64,000 nucleotides of DNA from Morinoia aosen (taxonomy: Eukaryota; Arthropoda; Malacostraca; Amphipoda; Talitridae): the NCBI GenBank assembly GCA_030386875.1, contig CM059562.1:65408201-65472200 (forward strand). Reading direction: 5' to 3'. The notes beneath the pieces were generated by a model. The model did not search any database and was not told the DNA's origin. It saw only the letters and a list, made by a program, of their open reading frames with translations. Within the stretch, counting starts at the first letter, position 1, and each line of letters begins with the position of its first letter. The position numbers and the translations under genes were made by a program. Positions 1 to 12,545 of the stretch are shown here, in pieces.

Positions 1-3000
1 CAGTCGTCATTTAAGGCCAAGATTTCTTGTTTTCTCAGCTCAAAAATTCATAGAAAGAAGGTCGGTTCTAAATTGAAGAAGGGCTTCAACAGAAATCGCG
101 AGCATGGCTTTGACCCATCATTAATACGAGTTTCACGGTGAAGACGTTGCGGAGCAGCGAGGAGGACTTCAAAGCGGATGAGCGTTTGTGTGGTTACAAG
201 TTCGTTAGTAAAAATTTTTTACCAAATGTTCGGTCATTACTTTGACAAACCCTCATAACTCTGTTCTATGTTTTAATAATTTCCAAATTCAGACACGTTA
301 TTACGAACAAGCTTGGTTCCAAAAACGTTGTAATGAAACGTTTAAAGCATTATTTCCCCACTGCATTTTTTGTCAATTTACTCCGTAAATTATTAGTTAT
401 TAGGTTGACAAACCGACATTGAGCGTAAACATTATGCGTGTGTGCCTTAACTCTCTGGAGCTGGGGACTGAAGTTGGAAGTGACTTCAAAAACAGAATAA
501 TTAAATTCTTCTGAACCTAAATTTATTTCGAAGGGGCTATACAACTTTCTCCTAAAGTTATGTGAATGTAAATTGCTTTTTATAAGAATTAATTTTTTTT
601 GGAGGAGGGGGAGAAGAAAAGATGATTTAAAAAAGGTCAAGCATTATGTGTACTGACGCTGTGCGCAAAGGTGATTACTACAACACGTCCCTATTTAGGA
701 GCAATTAAAAGATAAGACATTGAATATATCTAAATCCTAAATTCGTAAATTGATCCGTTCTTTATTTTCACAAAACAATATTTTAATACCTAAACCAATT
801 TATCTCCACAGGGTACTCATTTTTATTGGATCATGGTCTAAATATTGTTACATGGATTATTCACGTATAATTTCTTTGTTGAAATTTCACACAAATCAAA
901 ATGAAATGGCAGGAAACTCGATCAACCTCGATCAACAGTTGAACCAAAACGATTAATTGTATAGCAATATTGTTTGCTATTTAACGTTTTTCTCTAAAAT
1001 GAATCATTGTATCTACTCGTGGATAAAAAAAAACAGAACGCAAAACAATTAACCAATTTCTAGTCTTTTACGCGCTACCATCCCTGTGAGCGACTATTTG
1101 CACCCATGCATTATTATTATTATATAAGAAAGTTTCAGCCTCCCATAACCAAGACAAAGATGTTCCAAGAAAGGAAGGATGAAGGCACCAGTTGAGGGAA
1201 CGTGGAATCTATGCATAAGGTGCATAGAAACAGTAAGCTAAGAAGTTAATGAAACAAGAAAAAGTTGAAGAAGAAAGTAATAGGCGCTGAAAAACCAGAC
1301 AGAAGTGAACCGAAAAAATATAGTCTGTAACAAAACAAAAACCTATTTTATTTTAACAAAAAAAGAGCCTACCTAACCTTTAGCTCGGGCCCTCACATAG
1401 TCCCCCTTGGAGCGCTAATTCCCATAGATACAATAGTTGTATCCCCCTGAGGGAATTGCACCCATGCAGTAAAATTATCCTGAGGTCCCCAAAAAACTAG
1501 TAAATGATGTTCCTGAAATGCACAAAATGTGGGTATATATTTTTTCCCATTGTTGCTCCTACTGAAACAATAATGCTAGTTTACCTGTGCAGCAATCTGA
1601 TTTCGTTAAAAATCCCATCGCAGGAAGGTGAGCATGAACAGAAAAAGGATTCTGAATATGAGGTGAACTCCTGAATAGCTCTGTATCAACTATTTTATAA
1701 CAAAATCAACGTTTACGGAGGAATAACATTCAAATCTTGCTGCTTACCTTTAATGCATTGTAATAACTAAGAATTCATACTAAAAATAATTGATTGAGAC
1801 TACATTCAAATATCGCTCGAAAGAGGACCATGAGTTTCATGCAGATAAAAACGCGATCATTATAAAAGCCCGCAGAGTTTGGAGCCCGCCCCATCTGGCA
1901 GCGGATGAAATAAGTGCCAATTAGGAAGGGCCGACACAATAAAAATGTTATAACCCGTTATAAAAGTTCGGCAAATAGCCTGGAGAAATCATGGCAAAAA
2001 ACACAATTATTACCCAGAAAAACACTTAATGAGTTAATAGTTTAGAAGAATCATCTTTTAACTCCAATAATATAGAATGCAATGCTTCATCGAAAATAGC
2101 ACAGCAATATAGGGGCCAAATTTGTGCTGTACATATTTTTGTAGAGGAAATAACTTTATGCCTGTTAGGAATTAGAAATGGAAAGGGATTTATTCTGCTA
2201 TCATTATTGTTGACGTTCCCGAGTCGATTATAGTTGAAAAAATACGCAGAAAAAGAATTTAGTATCGGTTTGATAGAGATAGATATTATTGATCAATTTA
2301 CAAGGAATAAAAATGACGAGGATGTATCATCTACAGACAATCTTCTGTACCGCGAAAAAAAAATCCGAAAGGAAAGCAATTTAGTCCTAAATAAAAAATC
2401 AAGAAGTTTTTCTTACATAGCGTCCTAATGAACTCGTAGAAAAATTCATTATTCTCCTGCGGAGAGCGTGACACTTTTTTAACACATGACGAAAATAATG
2501 AGCGCTGATGGAATATTCTTTTGAGTGCGTACAGAAATTTGTAGATCAAATCAGTGATATTAAGCTCTTAGTCAGCTAATCATTCTTTACTGATAAATTA
2601 ATTATTCTAAATTACCCCCGTGATTCAAGAGAATTCGAATTTTGCAAAATCTTCAGCTATACTCTCAGAAATTTTGTTGTCTTTATCGGTTACTGCGGAC
2701 AATTTTTGATGTTGCGAAGAGCTTTTGTTCACGGTTCAGAAAAACATTTTAATTAAGTGCGAATTATTTTAACGAATAAATCTGTAGACCTTATCTAAAG
2801 TAAAAAATGTTTGGCCGGTTCTGGAAGAGATTACTTTAACGAGTTAATGAGGAGAGACCAGTTCAATTTTTCAAAATCCCGTTATGAGGAACGATGGCAA
2901 AAGTAATCCTAAACTAAGGGAAGAAAACAGCGGGAAACAGTAAACTTGCCGGTGGTATAGTAGTCCGAAGATTTTCCAGAGGAATGATCAAGCACAGTTA

Positions 3001-6000
3001 TAAAAATTTGCGTACATTTCCTTTCATCACGATCCAACACACACGTTAAAATTTCTGTAAAAATTTCTGCCGTAAGGACCGCCGCGTGAAACTGTTGGAG
3101 CGTTCGAGCCTGAAGCTGATTTGGCCCCTTGTATTTACCGGGGCGTAAATGTTAGGGATGCGTTAGACGAGCCGTCATGGCAACTGTGCCTAGTTTGGGC
3201 TTCAAAAATTATAATCACTCGAACATGGCTAACTGTATGCGAACTGAGGGAAATTTCACAACCAAAAGAAAATGAAAATGAAAAAAATCTGTACGTAATC
3301 TGACACGGTCAACATAACGTCACGTTAGCTGGGCGAATTATAATCAGCGATAATAGGACGTCGCTCTGGCAAGTATTTGCTATTAAAATCCGCAGAAGAG
3401 TCAAAATTCTGAACTGAATTTTAGGTGGCGTTATTAACGTTCCTCAGCATGCATCATCGTGAATGGGAAAATTTCAAATAACCACTTCGAAGAGCACAAA
3501 CGAATCTTAAAAAATATAGACCCCAAATTCTCCTCACATCTATGCTCACATACGTACATACAAAGTGAACTGCTGAATATTTAAGTATCACTTGCACACC
3601 CTTTTACTCAATGCAAAAATAAACAATACAACGAAAGCACATAATCAAGTACTCAGCAGATGTAGAAACTGATAACTTGTAGCGCGATTGAGTCTAATCA
3701 AAAGGCAACGATACCCATTACACTCTCGTTACTAAGGCTCCTCAAGAAAGAGAGATGACTGAAATATTTACCATTGATCATTGATGAGAGCCACTAAGAT
3801 GGGAGATGCTTAGCGAAATTTTATAATTGATCTCCATTTCAATACTAGGCATTGACAATAGACTTAGGGCATAGTCGCCCGGCCCTGCACTCCTACAAGT
3901 GGACAATAGGTTGATTGTCTGTGGCTTTGTGTTTGAATTTTTTTCTCAGTGACGATGACTGCAGTCTGAATTCTTGAGTGCGTTTTTAAAATATTTGTGA
4001 CTCTCTGAACAAGAATGCCAGTGTCAACATACGGTTTACGCGCACTCGCTGGCAGCGACCTAAACACGTGCTGGCACAACATTTGTGCGGCTATATGGCA
4101 CAGGAGCATCCCACTACATAACCGTGCAGCGTTTAAATGGTCCGAAATAACAAAGAAGTTAGGCTCTTGATTTACGATTTATCCGTTTATTCATATTATT
4201 TTCAATCTGCTCACAGAAATTTAAAATAATTCTGAGTTATTCATCATTCAGCACTGAAAAAAAAATGGTTTTTGCAACCGGTGAAATGCCGTACTACGTT
4301 TCTATTCTTCCTCGGTTGTAGCTAAATAGTGCTCCTCTGCTAGGAGAAATTAAATATGAATAGATTGAATGCAGAAGCGTGTTCGTTGAAATGGTCTCTG
4401 TTTTTTTCCTTAGGTCAATTTCTTTTGATATTTCCTGAAAAACGAAATTAAACACACGACTGTCGACATTGCTTTCGTGCCAAATATTAGTTCCTTTATG
4501 CTTTCGAGACACATTCCTCAGAGGTCGCCTCTTCGTCTCGCTCGCCCATTGTTTGGAAACGGAGTATTTTTGGCAGACGTACATCGACTGTTATGAGCAG
4601 CCATGCGGTGCGGGATGCTGATGCATCTTCCTCTCACCTCACTCGATTTAACCTGCCTCATACTTCGACTGCTGCTCTCTGACTTCAAGTTTTCCGCTCT
4701 CAGCTTGTTAGTAAATCCTTAATACGTTCCTGATCGATCGGTTTCAGCTCTGAACAAGGCCACGTCACTGCTAGCTACCAGTAGTTGGTTTTGAAGAATG
4801 GCTAATGACGTGACTATTTGCTAGAGCAATTCGAGACGCAATCGCCATTTTGAAAAAAATTGCGTACTATGAACAGTATCTACTCGCGAAATCCTTCTCG
4901 AGTAACATCGTCAGATTCTTATTTGTCAGTACGTTTCATGCAGAACTTCTCCAACGAAGTGAAAAAGTTTCATCAACAGCCACAGGTTGCCCAAAGTCTT
5001 CAACTTGTATTATGTTCTATAATGTTGATAAGAAACATCATTGTAAAACATCTTTTAAACTTCTCAGTAGCTACAGCGTTTTAAACGTTAGAGGTACTGC
5101 TGTGGATATTCGAGCTGTGACGAAAGGTTGCAGTTCACAAATAGCAGTGGTCATCTGAACAAGGTTGTCGTGTTCTTGGATTCTTTTATGTTCTAGGATT
5201 AAAGGAAGATGGAGTATTTAATCGTAATTCACCTCGCAAGAAAGGCAGAAATTGAACATAATGAAATTGTCATCAGTTTCGATAGAACAGAAGAAAAACT
5301 CGTAATTTTAAATTTCTGTCCAAGTTCAGGCGAGAGTTCCGCTCAGTAGGAAGCACCTGCAAAGCAAGCTTTAGAAAATAGAACCAAATAGAGATTGTAT
5401 CGTTCCAATTTATTTATTTATTTATAACTCATCGCACAGCATCTTGGAAGAGAGTTAAAGGTAGGTACAGAACTCCAACTAAACTGGCCAAACGTTGCTT
5501 AACAGCAATATTTTAAGCTTGTAAAAAGTACCACGGTTATATCCCAGAAGTATTTCGTGGAGAAATTGTACAATAAATATTCATTATTGCTTCATCTAAT
5601 GGTGATCTGTCATAAAGAATGTTCTTAGATGCTCATGAAATATAGCAGCTCACTATTGTGCAATACCTTTATAAAAGAGGTCATTTTCGGGGGTGGCTGT
5701 TGTCGCTGTAGTAAGTAATCCAAATAAAGTTTCTCTTTAACCGAAGACATGTATTTCATAAATTTCTCTTTGACGCATTAGTATTTCCTCGATTCTCAAT
5801 TCATGAGACTATTTACACATTCCATCTGGTCTTCTTTCTTTTTCAGACAAGAATTCATTGTTACGTAGGGCTTCTTTTTCGAGCAAATTTTTTGATATTC
5901 AGTGGTACAGCAATATATAGATTGAAATTTTACTCGAAAGAAAATAAATAAAACAACCTTCTCGTTAGCAGTGCACTCAAATGCATGAACGTTTTTAATT

Positions 6001-6196
6001 ACAGTGATCAGTATTCGATCATGACAATATATCCGGTTTCAGAAAAAATAAGCAAATAAATAAAATAGACTTTCAACTGAGTTCATGAAGAATAACTCTA
6101 CAAAATTTTTTGAGGCATAAGCCAGTCATACAATTTTCTCTGAATTTATTATATTTTTCTGGAAAACCTGTAATATTCATGGCTATATAAGCTCAC
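1..6196. other. AT-rich non-coding stretch, probably intron or intergenic
   Basis: No reading frame here has recognisable motifs. Frames of up to about 100 codons exist (for example 4850-5158 plus and 4294-4584 minus), but they have no known domain, no convincing splice signals and biased composition. If the exon at 6197-6381 is real, this stretch lies downstream of it on the minus strand and would begin with its intron. No further exon of that gene could be picked out. Confidence 0.5.
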
Positions 6197-6381
6197 CTTC
6201 ACGGCCTCGGCGCTGGAAATGTCCATCCAAGTATCCCTCCTGTACGGGTACTCGAACTGTAACAGACTGACAGTTCTTGGATCAAACGTGCAGTTTCTTG
6301 TACCACTTCTAATGATTGTGTCATTTGAGAAACTGGTGTCATTCTGCGAGTAGAAGTAGTCGTCCGTATTGTTCATACAGT
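6197..6381 (-). CDS. Probable internal exon encoding a glycosylated extracellular segment
   Basis: On the minus strand a long pyrimidine tract ending in CAG stands just before 6381, and a GTGAGC donor begins at 6196, giving a 185-bp exon. It starts with the last two bases of a split codon and then reads 61 codons without a stop, ending on a codon boundary (phase 0). The peptide is polar and acidic and carries four N-x-T sequons (NNT, NDT, NDT, NCT). It ends with aromatic and acidic residues (FEYPYRRDTWMD, then SSAEAVK). This fits the N-terminal ectodomain of a cell-surface receptor. The run ending in EAVK just before a splice site would suit a rhodopsin-family neuropeptide receptor, such as the sulfakinin/CCK-like group, just before its first membrane helix. 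That identity is a guess, because no membrane-spanning exon was found nearby. Its GC content is higher than its flanks. The splice signals are seen directly; the family is inferred. Confidence 0.5.
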
Positions 6382-8399
6382 CTGTGGAAGAGAAAAGAAA
6401 GTTGTTGACTGAAAATCAGGGATGCGCCCAGTACCCATGTACGGTGGTATTGTGCGTGATATTTAAATAAACTTTTGAACTATCATCTTGTCCAGGATGT
6501 TTTCGAAAATATCGCAAATTTATCAATGTATTAGTTTTTAAAGTAAATTTAGATTATAGTAATAACACATTCCAAGGAATCACTGTTTCAATACTATAAT
6601 CGCTTCATGACTACATCGCTTCAAGGAATTTCCACACGAATAAAACTAAAATCTCATTCATCTATGATCTTGGCAAAGTAAAAGGCATTCGATATGATAA
6701 GAGAATACAAGGTGTGGTTACCTTAATGTTTACAATATTTTCTACACGTAATTCCTTATAGCTCAACGAAAAATTTAACTTAATACCTGGAAATTTTGAC
6801 AGTTTCTTTTTGCAAACAGGGAGTACAAAAGTTTTTGTGATGTGACCGCCTTCAGTCACGGTGACGACTTCTACAGGGTGCGGATATCTTCTGCCGTTTC
6901 TTACAACTCTACAGCCTTTTGCTGTTGTTTTTAAGGGCTGTGACGCTGTTGTTGGGCTTTACACAAGCTTGAATTCAACTTACGACCTAAAATAGTCATC
7001 CAATGAGTTCTTGTCAGGGGAGTTGGAAGGCCAAAGGTATTTCTCTCCCAATCAAACACCGGCCGGACTTCTCGCCCAAGTTAATTATCTGAAAGGCTCC
7101 GTCGGAATGACGGCGAAATTATTTTTCCATAATTCATATATGTAAAAATTCCAGAGTAATTGCTCAAATGAGTAAAGTACCATGATAGTGAAGTGTAATT
7201 AGTCCGAAGGAGTTGTTCACTAAATAAAAAGTGATTCATCGTATGCATCTTATGGTATTTCAGAATACTTTGAGATAAAAAGGGAATGCGAATGACAGTG
7301 AAAATCTGTTTCAGTGAATCATAAATCTATTAAAGAGACACTGCTAACAAAACAAAATACATCGATTTGAAATGTGATCACCTGGAAAAACTGTTCCCTG
7401 AAAAATAAGTGGCTCATTGATAAATTCAGTGATACATAGGTGTCGTTTGGAAGAATGCAATTTAAGGATATCCATTAGTACATTGAACAGGGTGACAAAT
7501 GGTCTCACTGCTATATAAGTTTTTACCGAGCTGTACCTGTTAAAATTTCCCCAGTCAATGGCATCGTAAAGATAACTGCACACGCGAAATGAATCCAATG
7601 TAGTTTCTGTTAACTTGAATGACCGAACATACCCTAAAATATCTTAGTAATATTCCCAAACTAACTTATCCACCGTAGAATATCATAACCTATCATAGCC
7701 TGTCCCACCCTATCGTAGCCTATCCTCGACTCTCCTGAGCTGTCATACGAGTATCTGCAACCAATGCCTCCTTCATCTCCAGGCCTGCCTTAAAAATCGT
7801 ACGTTACATCCATCTTTGAAGACTTCGCGCCATTTACTATAAATTGAAGGGACGATTTTAAGCTCGCTATAATCTATCGTCGGTTTTCATAGGAAAAGGG
7901 TTAAGTATTGCAGATCTTCATACAAATGCTTTATCAAATGAGGATACGTACTAATTAGTTCTGTCGTTCTTAATTATTCCCGATACGACGGATAATAAAA
8001 GAAATGTAGCCGAGCATGTTTGTCCATGTTTAGGAAAACATAATTCAAATTAAGGAACTGTTGTATTCACGCAATTTTTCCTATATCAGTAAGTGAGCCC
8101 CCTCATTTTATCACTGGAATATTTGATGTACACAAGGTAAGGCTTCGTCGCGCCATTTTCATTATGAGGGTAAGCCTATATCACACGAGCTAGTAATCGA
8201 AAATTGACTCTCAGATAATTTGGTGCAGATTCAATGCTGTTGGTTATTCTAATCCATCTAAAAGCTGGCATCACTGAAATGCAACAGTTACGTTTAGTTA
8301 TTTACACACAGTTACACACAGAATTCGTAGTGTAAACATTAGGCGGTGGCGTTAAGGCATGAGGTCTACCACACTATCATCAGATTTACCTCTAGTTAG
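6382..8399. other. Non-coding stretch containing one copy of a dispersed repeat
   Basis: No gene is recognised. Around 7673-7740 there is a run of degenerate ten-base words of the type CCTATCATAG. It is followed at about 7760-7795 by a segment (CCAATGCCTCC, then ATCTCCAG) that recurs in the same order at 10811-10845, so the two are copies of one dispersed repeat. A minus-strand frame at 7344-7598 has no motif. Confidence 0.4.
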
Positions 8400-8545
8400 T
8401 ACTATAGCGTGAGGTTAGGTCAGTCTAAGTTACTAATGGATGTTACTTATTTCTATTCATTTAATTTAGCGATAAACACCAAATTTTTACATCTCAAATT
8501 ACACCCGGGTAGGCTATATATGGCGGTATACCTCACGCTATAGTA
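8400..8545. repeat. Small element with 16-bp perfect terminal inverted repeats
   Basis: TACTATAGCGTGAGGT at 8400-8415 is repeated as its exact reverse complement at 8530-8545, with 114 bp between them. The size and the TA at both outer ends fit a MITE of the Tc1/mariner type. There is no coding capacity. Its mobility is inferred from this one copy only. Confidence 0.45.
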
Positions 8546-10100
8546 GCACCCATTCCGAAAAGGAGAAGTTTGGGGTGCACTCTCAGCGAGATTTATTATT
8601 TTTTTGCCTAATAAAAAAAACCTCTCATATTTTAGTGAATGGCAACACTTCTCCCCTAGGCGTAAGCTAAATCGATTTTCAACGTCTGAGTTGAATTCAT
8701 GAAAGCAGCGTGTGCACTAGGTACTATAAGTTAATTTTTTATTGTATAGTCTCGTTTCAACATCTGAATTTGTTTCAAACGTATAATTGGAAAGATTTCA
8801 CAATTTATTTCATTGCATTTCTTTTTCATTTCAGACTAGGTAAATTACCAATAAAATTCCAATTAATATCTAGTTTCGTCTGTATAGTTCCAACCCGTCA
8901 GAACCCCTGTTTTAGGGTGAGTTTGATTGTTCATAATTTCACGTTATTATAGCTCTCTGAATTTTTATGTCCGGTATCACCTTCTTGTGTTATTTTACGC
9001 TTGTGTAACATGATTTATTTGGTTTATATTGAATTGTAACCGCTTGGAATATATGAAGTAAAAGATCGAACTTGATCTTTCCAGGTTTCCGTTTGCGGAC
9101 GAAACACCTATTTAAATCATTATCCTGCCTGGCTAGTCATAATCGGACTTAACCCTCACAAGTTTAAACGTTCTGCTGTTTATGAACTGCGTCGTTTAGG
9201 CCAAAGCGTAGTCTTCATTACAAAATACCCAGACAGTCTGTTTACGATGGTAATAAGCGATACAACAAAGGTTTGCAGATTCCGAGAAAATATGGAAAAT
9301 CGCTGAAAATTGTAAGCCGTCATTGTATAATCGGCGTGGGCGACAGCCCCGAACTTTCAAGCGATTCTCTCCTTTAACTCGCTCTCAGCATTTCCGCGGT
9401 TGCTAACGGTTGGCTTGTTTAGGTTGTCAATAGCACAATTGGGAAATCGAATTTACCGCTCGAATGGTGTTTTATCCTTCCTGAGAAATGTGACAAATAC
9501 AATTGCAGGATAAAATTTCACTTCGTACAATAGATATTTTTTTTAATGGTCGCACTACAGATTAAATGTCATTCATTTATGCCGGAACATGTTTGAGCAA
9601 TTAATCTATTGGTGGACATTAGTTCCAATACCCGGAGAACGTGTTAGTACGCGCGTAAATCAGAAAGTACACAATAAAAAGAACCAAGCAGTACACATCA
9701 GGATTCTATTCACTGTTACACACCGCATTCACAATTTTTCAATACTCACAATATCATTAAAGTGCGGTCAGGAATTATATAGAAAAATGCACTTATTTCC
9801 ATTCGATTTCTCTGAAAATGGCACTGCACTTAGGACCAGTAGTGTAACATCATTGCCGTGCGCCAAGTCTAGGATGAAGTCTGGAGATATGGGAAGCATC
9901 GCACCCTTTCTTGGTGAATCATTTTTTCTAATGTATCCTAACATGAAAATGAATTTTCTATGAACGTGACCGTGGATCGTGATCATGATACTGATTCTTC
10001 AAGAAAGAAACTATAAAGTCAGCGCCTCCTTGACATAGCAACATAACGAAGACGTTACACTAATGATTGGAAGATAATGTAGTTTCTATAGAACTCAGAG
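8546..10100. other. AT-rich stretch without a recognised gene
   Basis: Open frames overlap on both strands at 9589-9963 (plus) and 9768-9986 (minus). Neither has a recognisable domain or paired splice sites. Nothing else stands out. Confidence 0.4.
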
Positions 10101-10172
10101 AAGGTAAATACATTGCTATTTCCATTTGCACTTTGGCGATATTGCGTATTGGCTATCAAACATTGTATTTAT

Positions 10173-10220
<48 letters not shown>

Positions 10221-10341
10221 CAGACAAAAATTGTACTTATGGTATGTGTAATATATATACACACACCATAAATACAATTTTTGATCGCCAATACGCAATA
10301 TCGCCGATGTGCAAATGGATATAGAGCAATGTATTTACCTC
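10101..10341. repeat. Hairpin (fold-back) element around a (GT)n(TA)n microsatellite
   Basis: About 85 bp beginning AGGTAAATACATTGCT at 10102 is repeated in inverse orientation and ends near 10341. The two arms differ at only a few positions. The centre is (GT)n followed by (TA)n at about 10167-10220, plus a second partial inversion. Open frames on the two strands give near-identical peptides only because the sequence is palindromic. This is a microsatellite-bearing MITE or a cruciform-prone fold-back, not a gene. Confidence 0.7.
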
Positions 10342-10378
10342 CTTTGAATTCTTTAAAAACTATATTATCTGTTTATAC

Positions 10379-10381
<3 letters not shown>

Positions 10382-10418
<37 letters not shown>
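10382..10418. repeat. (AT)n microsatellite
   Basis: A pure AT dinucleotide run of about 37 bases lies 40 bp beyond the hairpin element. It may belong to the same insertion. Confidence 0.9.
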
Positions 10419-10420
<2 letters not shown>

Positions 10421-10421
<1 letters not shown>

Positions 10422-11710
10422 AATTCCTAAAAATACATTTTCCTGGCTCATTTATAGCGAATATTCTGATTTATTTTGCAATAGTACTGTAAAGCTAGCA
10501 ATGGAAACCTACAGCTAGCACGACTTTTTAACAATTCCTAATTGATTATTTAAAATTGAATTACCCATGTCTATCATATCCCATCCTAAACCATTTCATT
10601 TTACCTTTACCTAACCTAACTCTCATCTCAACCAAAAACTTCTTTTCTATCTTAATCTATCATAGCCTACTCAGACCCTTTCTAATCTAGCTTATCATGA
10701 ACCCAGCGTAGGATAACCTAATTGATCCAAAAGTATCGTAACCTAACAATGATTTTTCCATTTACCTAAGGACAGTAACCGCAACTATGACACCAGGCTA
10801 AGAAGCGTTACGCCAATGCCTCCTATATCTCCAGACCAGCTTTTATGTTGACTTGGCTACTCAGCAAGGACGTATCACTTGTCTTCGGGTGATGGTGGCA
10901 GTTTTGAATAGACTCCAAAGTGGTCATGAATGTTATGCTCTGTATACTTTCCATCAGAACTTGTGTGATATTATTTGCGAATAATAAAAAAATTAAAAGT
11001 AAACTGTATGAAGTTGCTTAGATTCTAAATATAATCTTGTTGGGCCATGTTTTCTTAACTATCCGATTTATTTTATAATTAAGGGAAGCAATTACGATCG
11101 TGCTGCAGTGCGGCGTTAGAAAGAACGCAATTATCATAATGTCAAGAAGTCTAGTTTCGAGCATTTTTCTATACGATCGTGAAACTGCAACATTTGTAGT
11201 AAATCCGGTTTTTAACGAGCAGGCGTTACAGAAGACAAATCAGGAAAGCCTACTTGTGTAAAGTAAGTCTTACTTTAGTCAACTCACGAGCTCCAGGAAG
11301 AACATGAAAATCCCAACCTTGCTGATACCTCAAGAATATACTTTACTTCAACATTTTCAATTCAAAAAGTCTAATCTGATAGAGCGAGCAAACGAATTGC
11401 CCAATAAATCGTGACTATATATGCCTCTATTTTTTGTGCTATCAGAAATAATTATGGAAACATTTTTTAAGCACTCGCATGACAGAAAATTTAGCTATTC
11501 AAATCTTCTAAGAATTTATAGATCCTCCGTTCAAAGGAAAATCGACGATTTTTCGGGGCTAGTTTAATGTCGCACCTTCGATTGATTCATCATACATGGC
11601 GAGAAATCCCTACCACTCCTTCGAAGTCACGTTTTTTTTTAAGCATGGGGTAGAGCTGTAGAGGGAATTCGTAGCGGACGGTCTGACTGTTAGACGGACG
11701 AAACTGCAGC
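10421..11710. other. Non-coding stretch with insect-telomere-like words and a dispersed repeat
   Basis: CCTAACCTAAC near 10611-10622 matches two units of the insect telomeric repeat (TTAGG)n, but the run is too short to be more than interstitial. The second copy of the repeat seen at 7760-7795 lies at 10811-10845. No gene is recognised. Confidence 0.4.
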
Positions 11711-12545
11711 AAAGTAGGGTCAATGTTCAGCGTGATACAATCAAAGGAAATGGGAATTTTATTCCAAAGAATCACTAAAGGAACCCATTTAAGAATGTTT
11801 TACATGAATGACATTCTGCTCTCTGATTCGTTATTTTTGAATTATTCGACTTTGAAATTGGCTTCCGCGCGCCAAAGGAAGCGAGCGCGCCCACCAGAAT
11901 TTCATTAATAACGGAAGTTATTCCCCTATTACAAACGTAAAGAGGTTGGGTCGTGAGGGGTAGCCACAGTTTTTCTAGTGAGAATTAAAAATAAAGGTTG
12001 AAAGCAACCCATTAAGGTCATGTTAACAATTGTGTTTACATCTGCTCCATGATTGCGGTGGCCGTACCGGGTGGCGCCATCTATGAGCTGACAGTAAAGG
12101 TGACGGTACCGGGTGGCGCCATCTATGAGCTGACTGTAAAGGTGACGACGTAATAATGACGACTAAAGAAAATCGTCAAAAGCACCAAATACGAGAAATA
12201 GTACGTTAACTTTTTTGTGTTATTAACTGATAACAATATTTCTTATTATTTTATTAACGATTTCGATCATTCTATTATTTCTACGAAGTTGTGGCGAAAA
12301 CTTTAACACCTCATGGTCCGAACTTTGCCTTTCTCGACCCAACCTGGTCGTTTCTCTGTGTTCCACATTTTGCGCGCGGAAGCGATTTTACGTATAACTT
12401 CAAAGCTGAATAATTAAGAAATAACGCATCAGAGAGCAGAATGTCATTTGTGTAAAACGTTCTTAAAGGGGTTCCTTTAGTGATTCTTGGGAATAAAATT
12501 CCCATTTCCTTTGATTGCATCACGCTGAACATTGACCCAAAGTAG
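11711..12545. repeat. Large inverted repeat, arms of about 175 bp
   Basis: The left arm at about 11711-11884 and the right arm at about 12368-12545 are reverse complements with scattered mismatches. For example, GGGTCAATGTTCAGCGTGAT in the left arm matches the right arm with one change. The arms end in a GC-rich word (TTCCGCGCGC). The 480-bp loop has no coding sequence but contains the 42-bp tandem duplication. This fits a fold-back transposon or a diverged pair of MITEs in opposite orientation. Confidence 0.65.
12064..12147. repeat. 42-bp tandem duplication, two copies
   Basis: GTACCGGGTGGCGCCATCTA begins each copy, at 12064 and 12106; the copies differ only in single bases. A diverged copy in the opposite orientation lies at 13031-13058 (CAGCTGAAGTAGCGCCACCC), so the word may be the terminal repeat of a transposon of about 1 kb. 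Confidence 0.7.

Noticed and set aside
60-260. Words faintly like the end of a mariner transposase (AAGGGCTTCAACAGAAAT, then CATTACTTTGACAAA)
   Set aside because: No catalytic motif is in the window and the frames do not hold; too weak to call.
9321-9346. Similarity of CATTGTATAATCGGCGTGGG to 31567-31590 in the nested element
   Set aside because: The match is about 24 bp with mismatches and no flanking similarity; likely chance.
9589-9986. Overlapping open frames on both strands (124 and 72 codons)
   Set aside because: Neither is recognisable; weak AG words upstream lack matching donors.
10611-10622. CCTAACCTAAC, insect telomere-like
   Set aside because: Only about two units; chance or interstitial, not a telomere.
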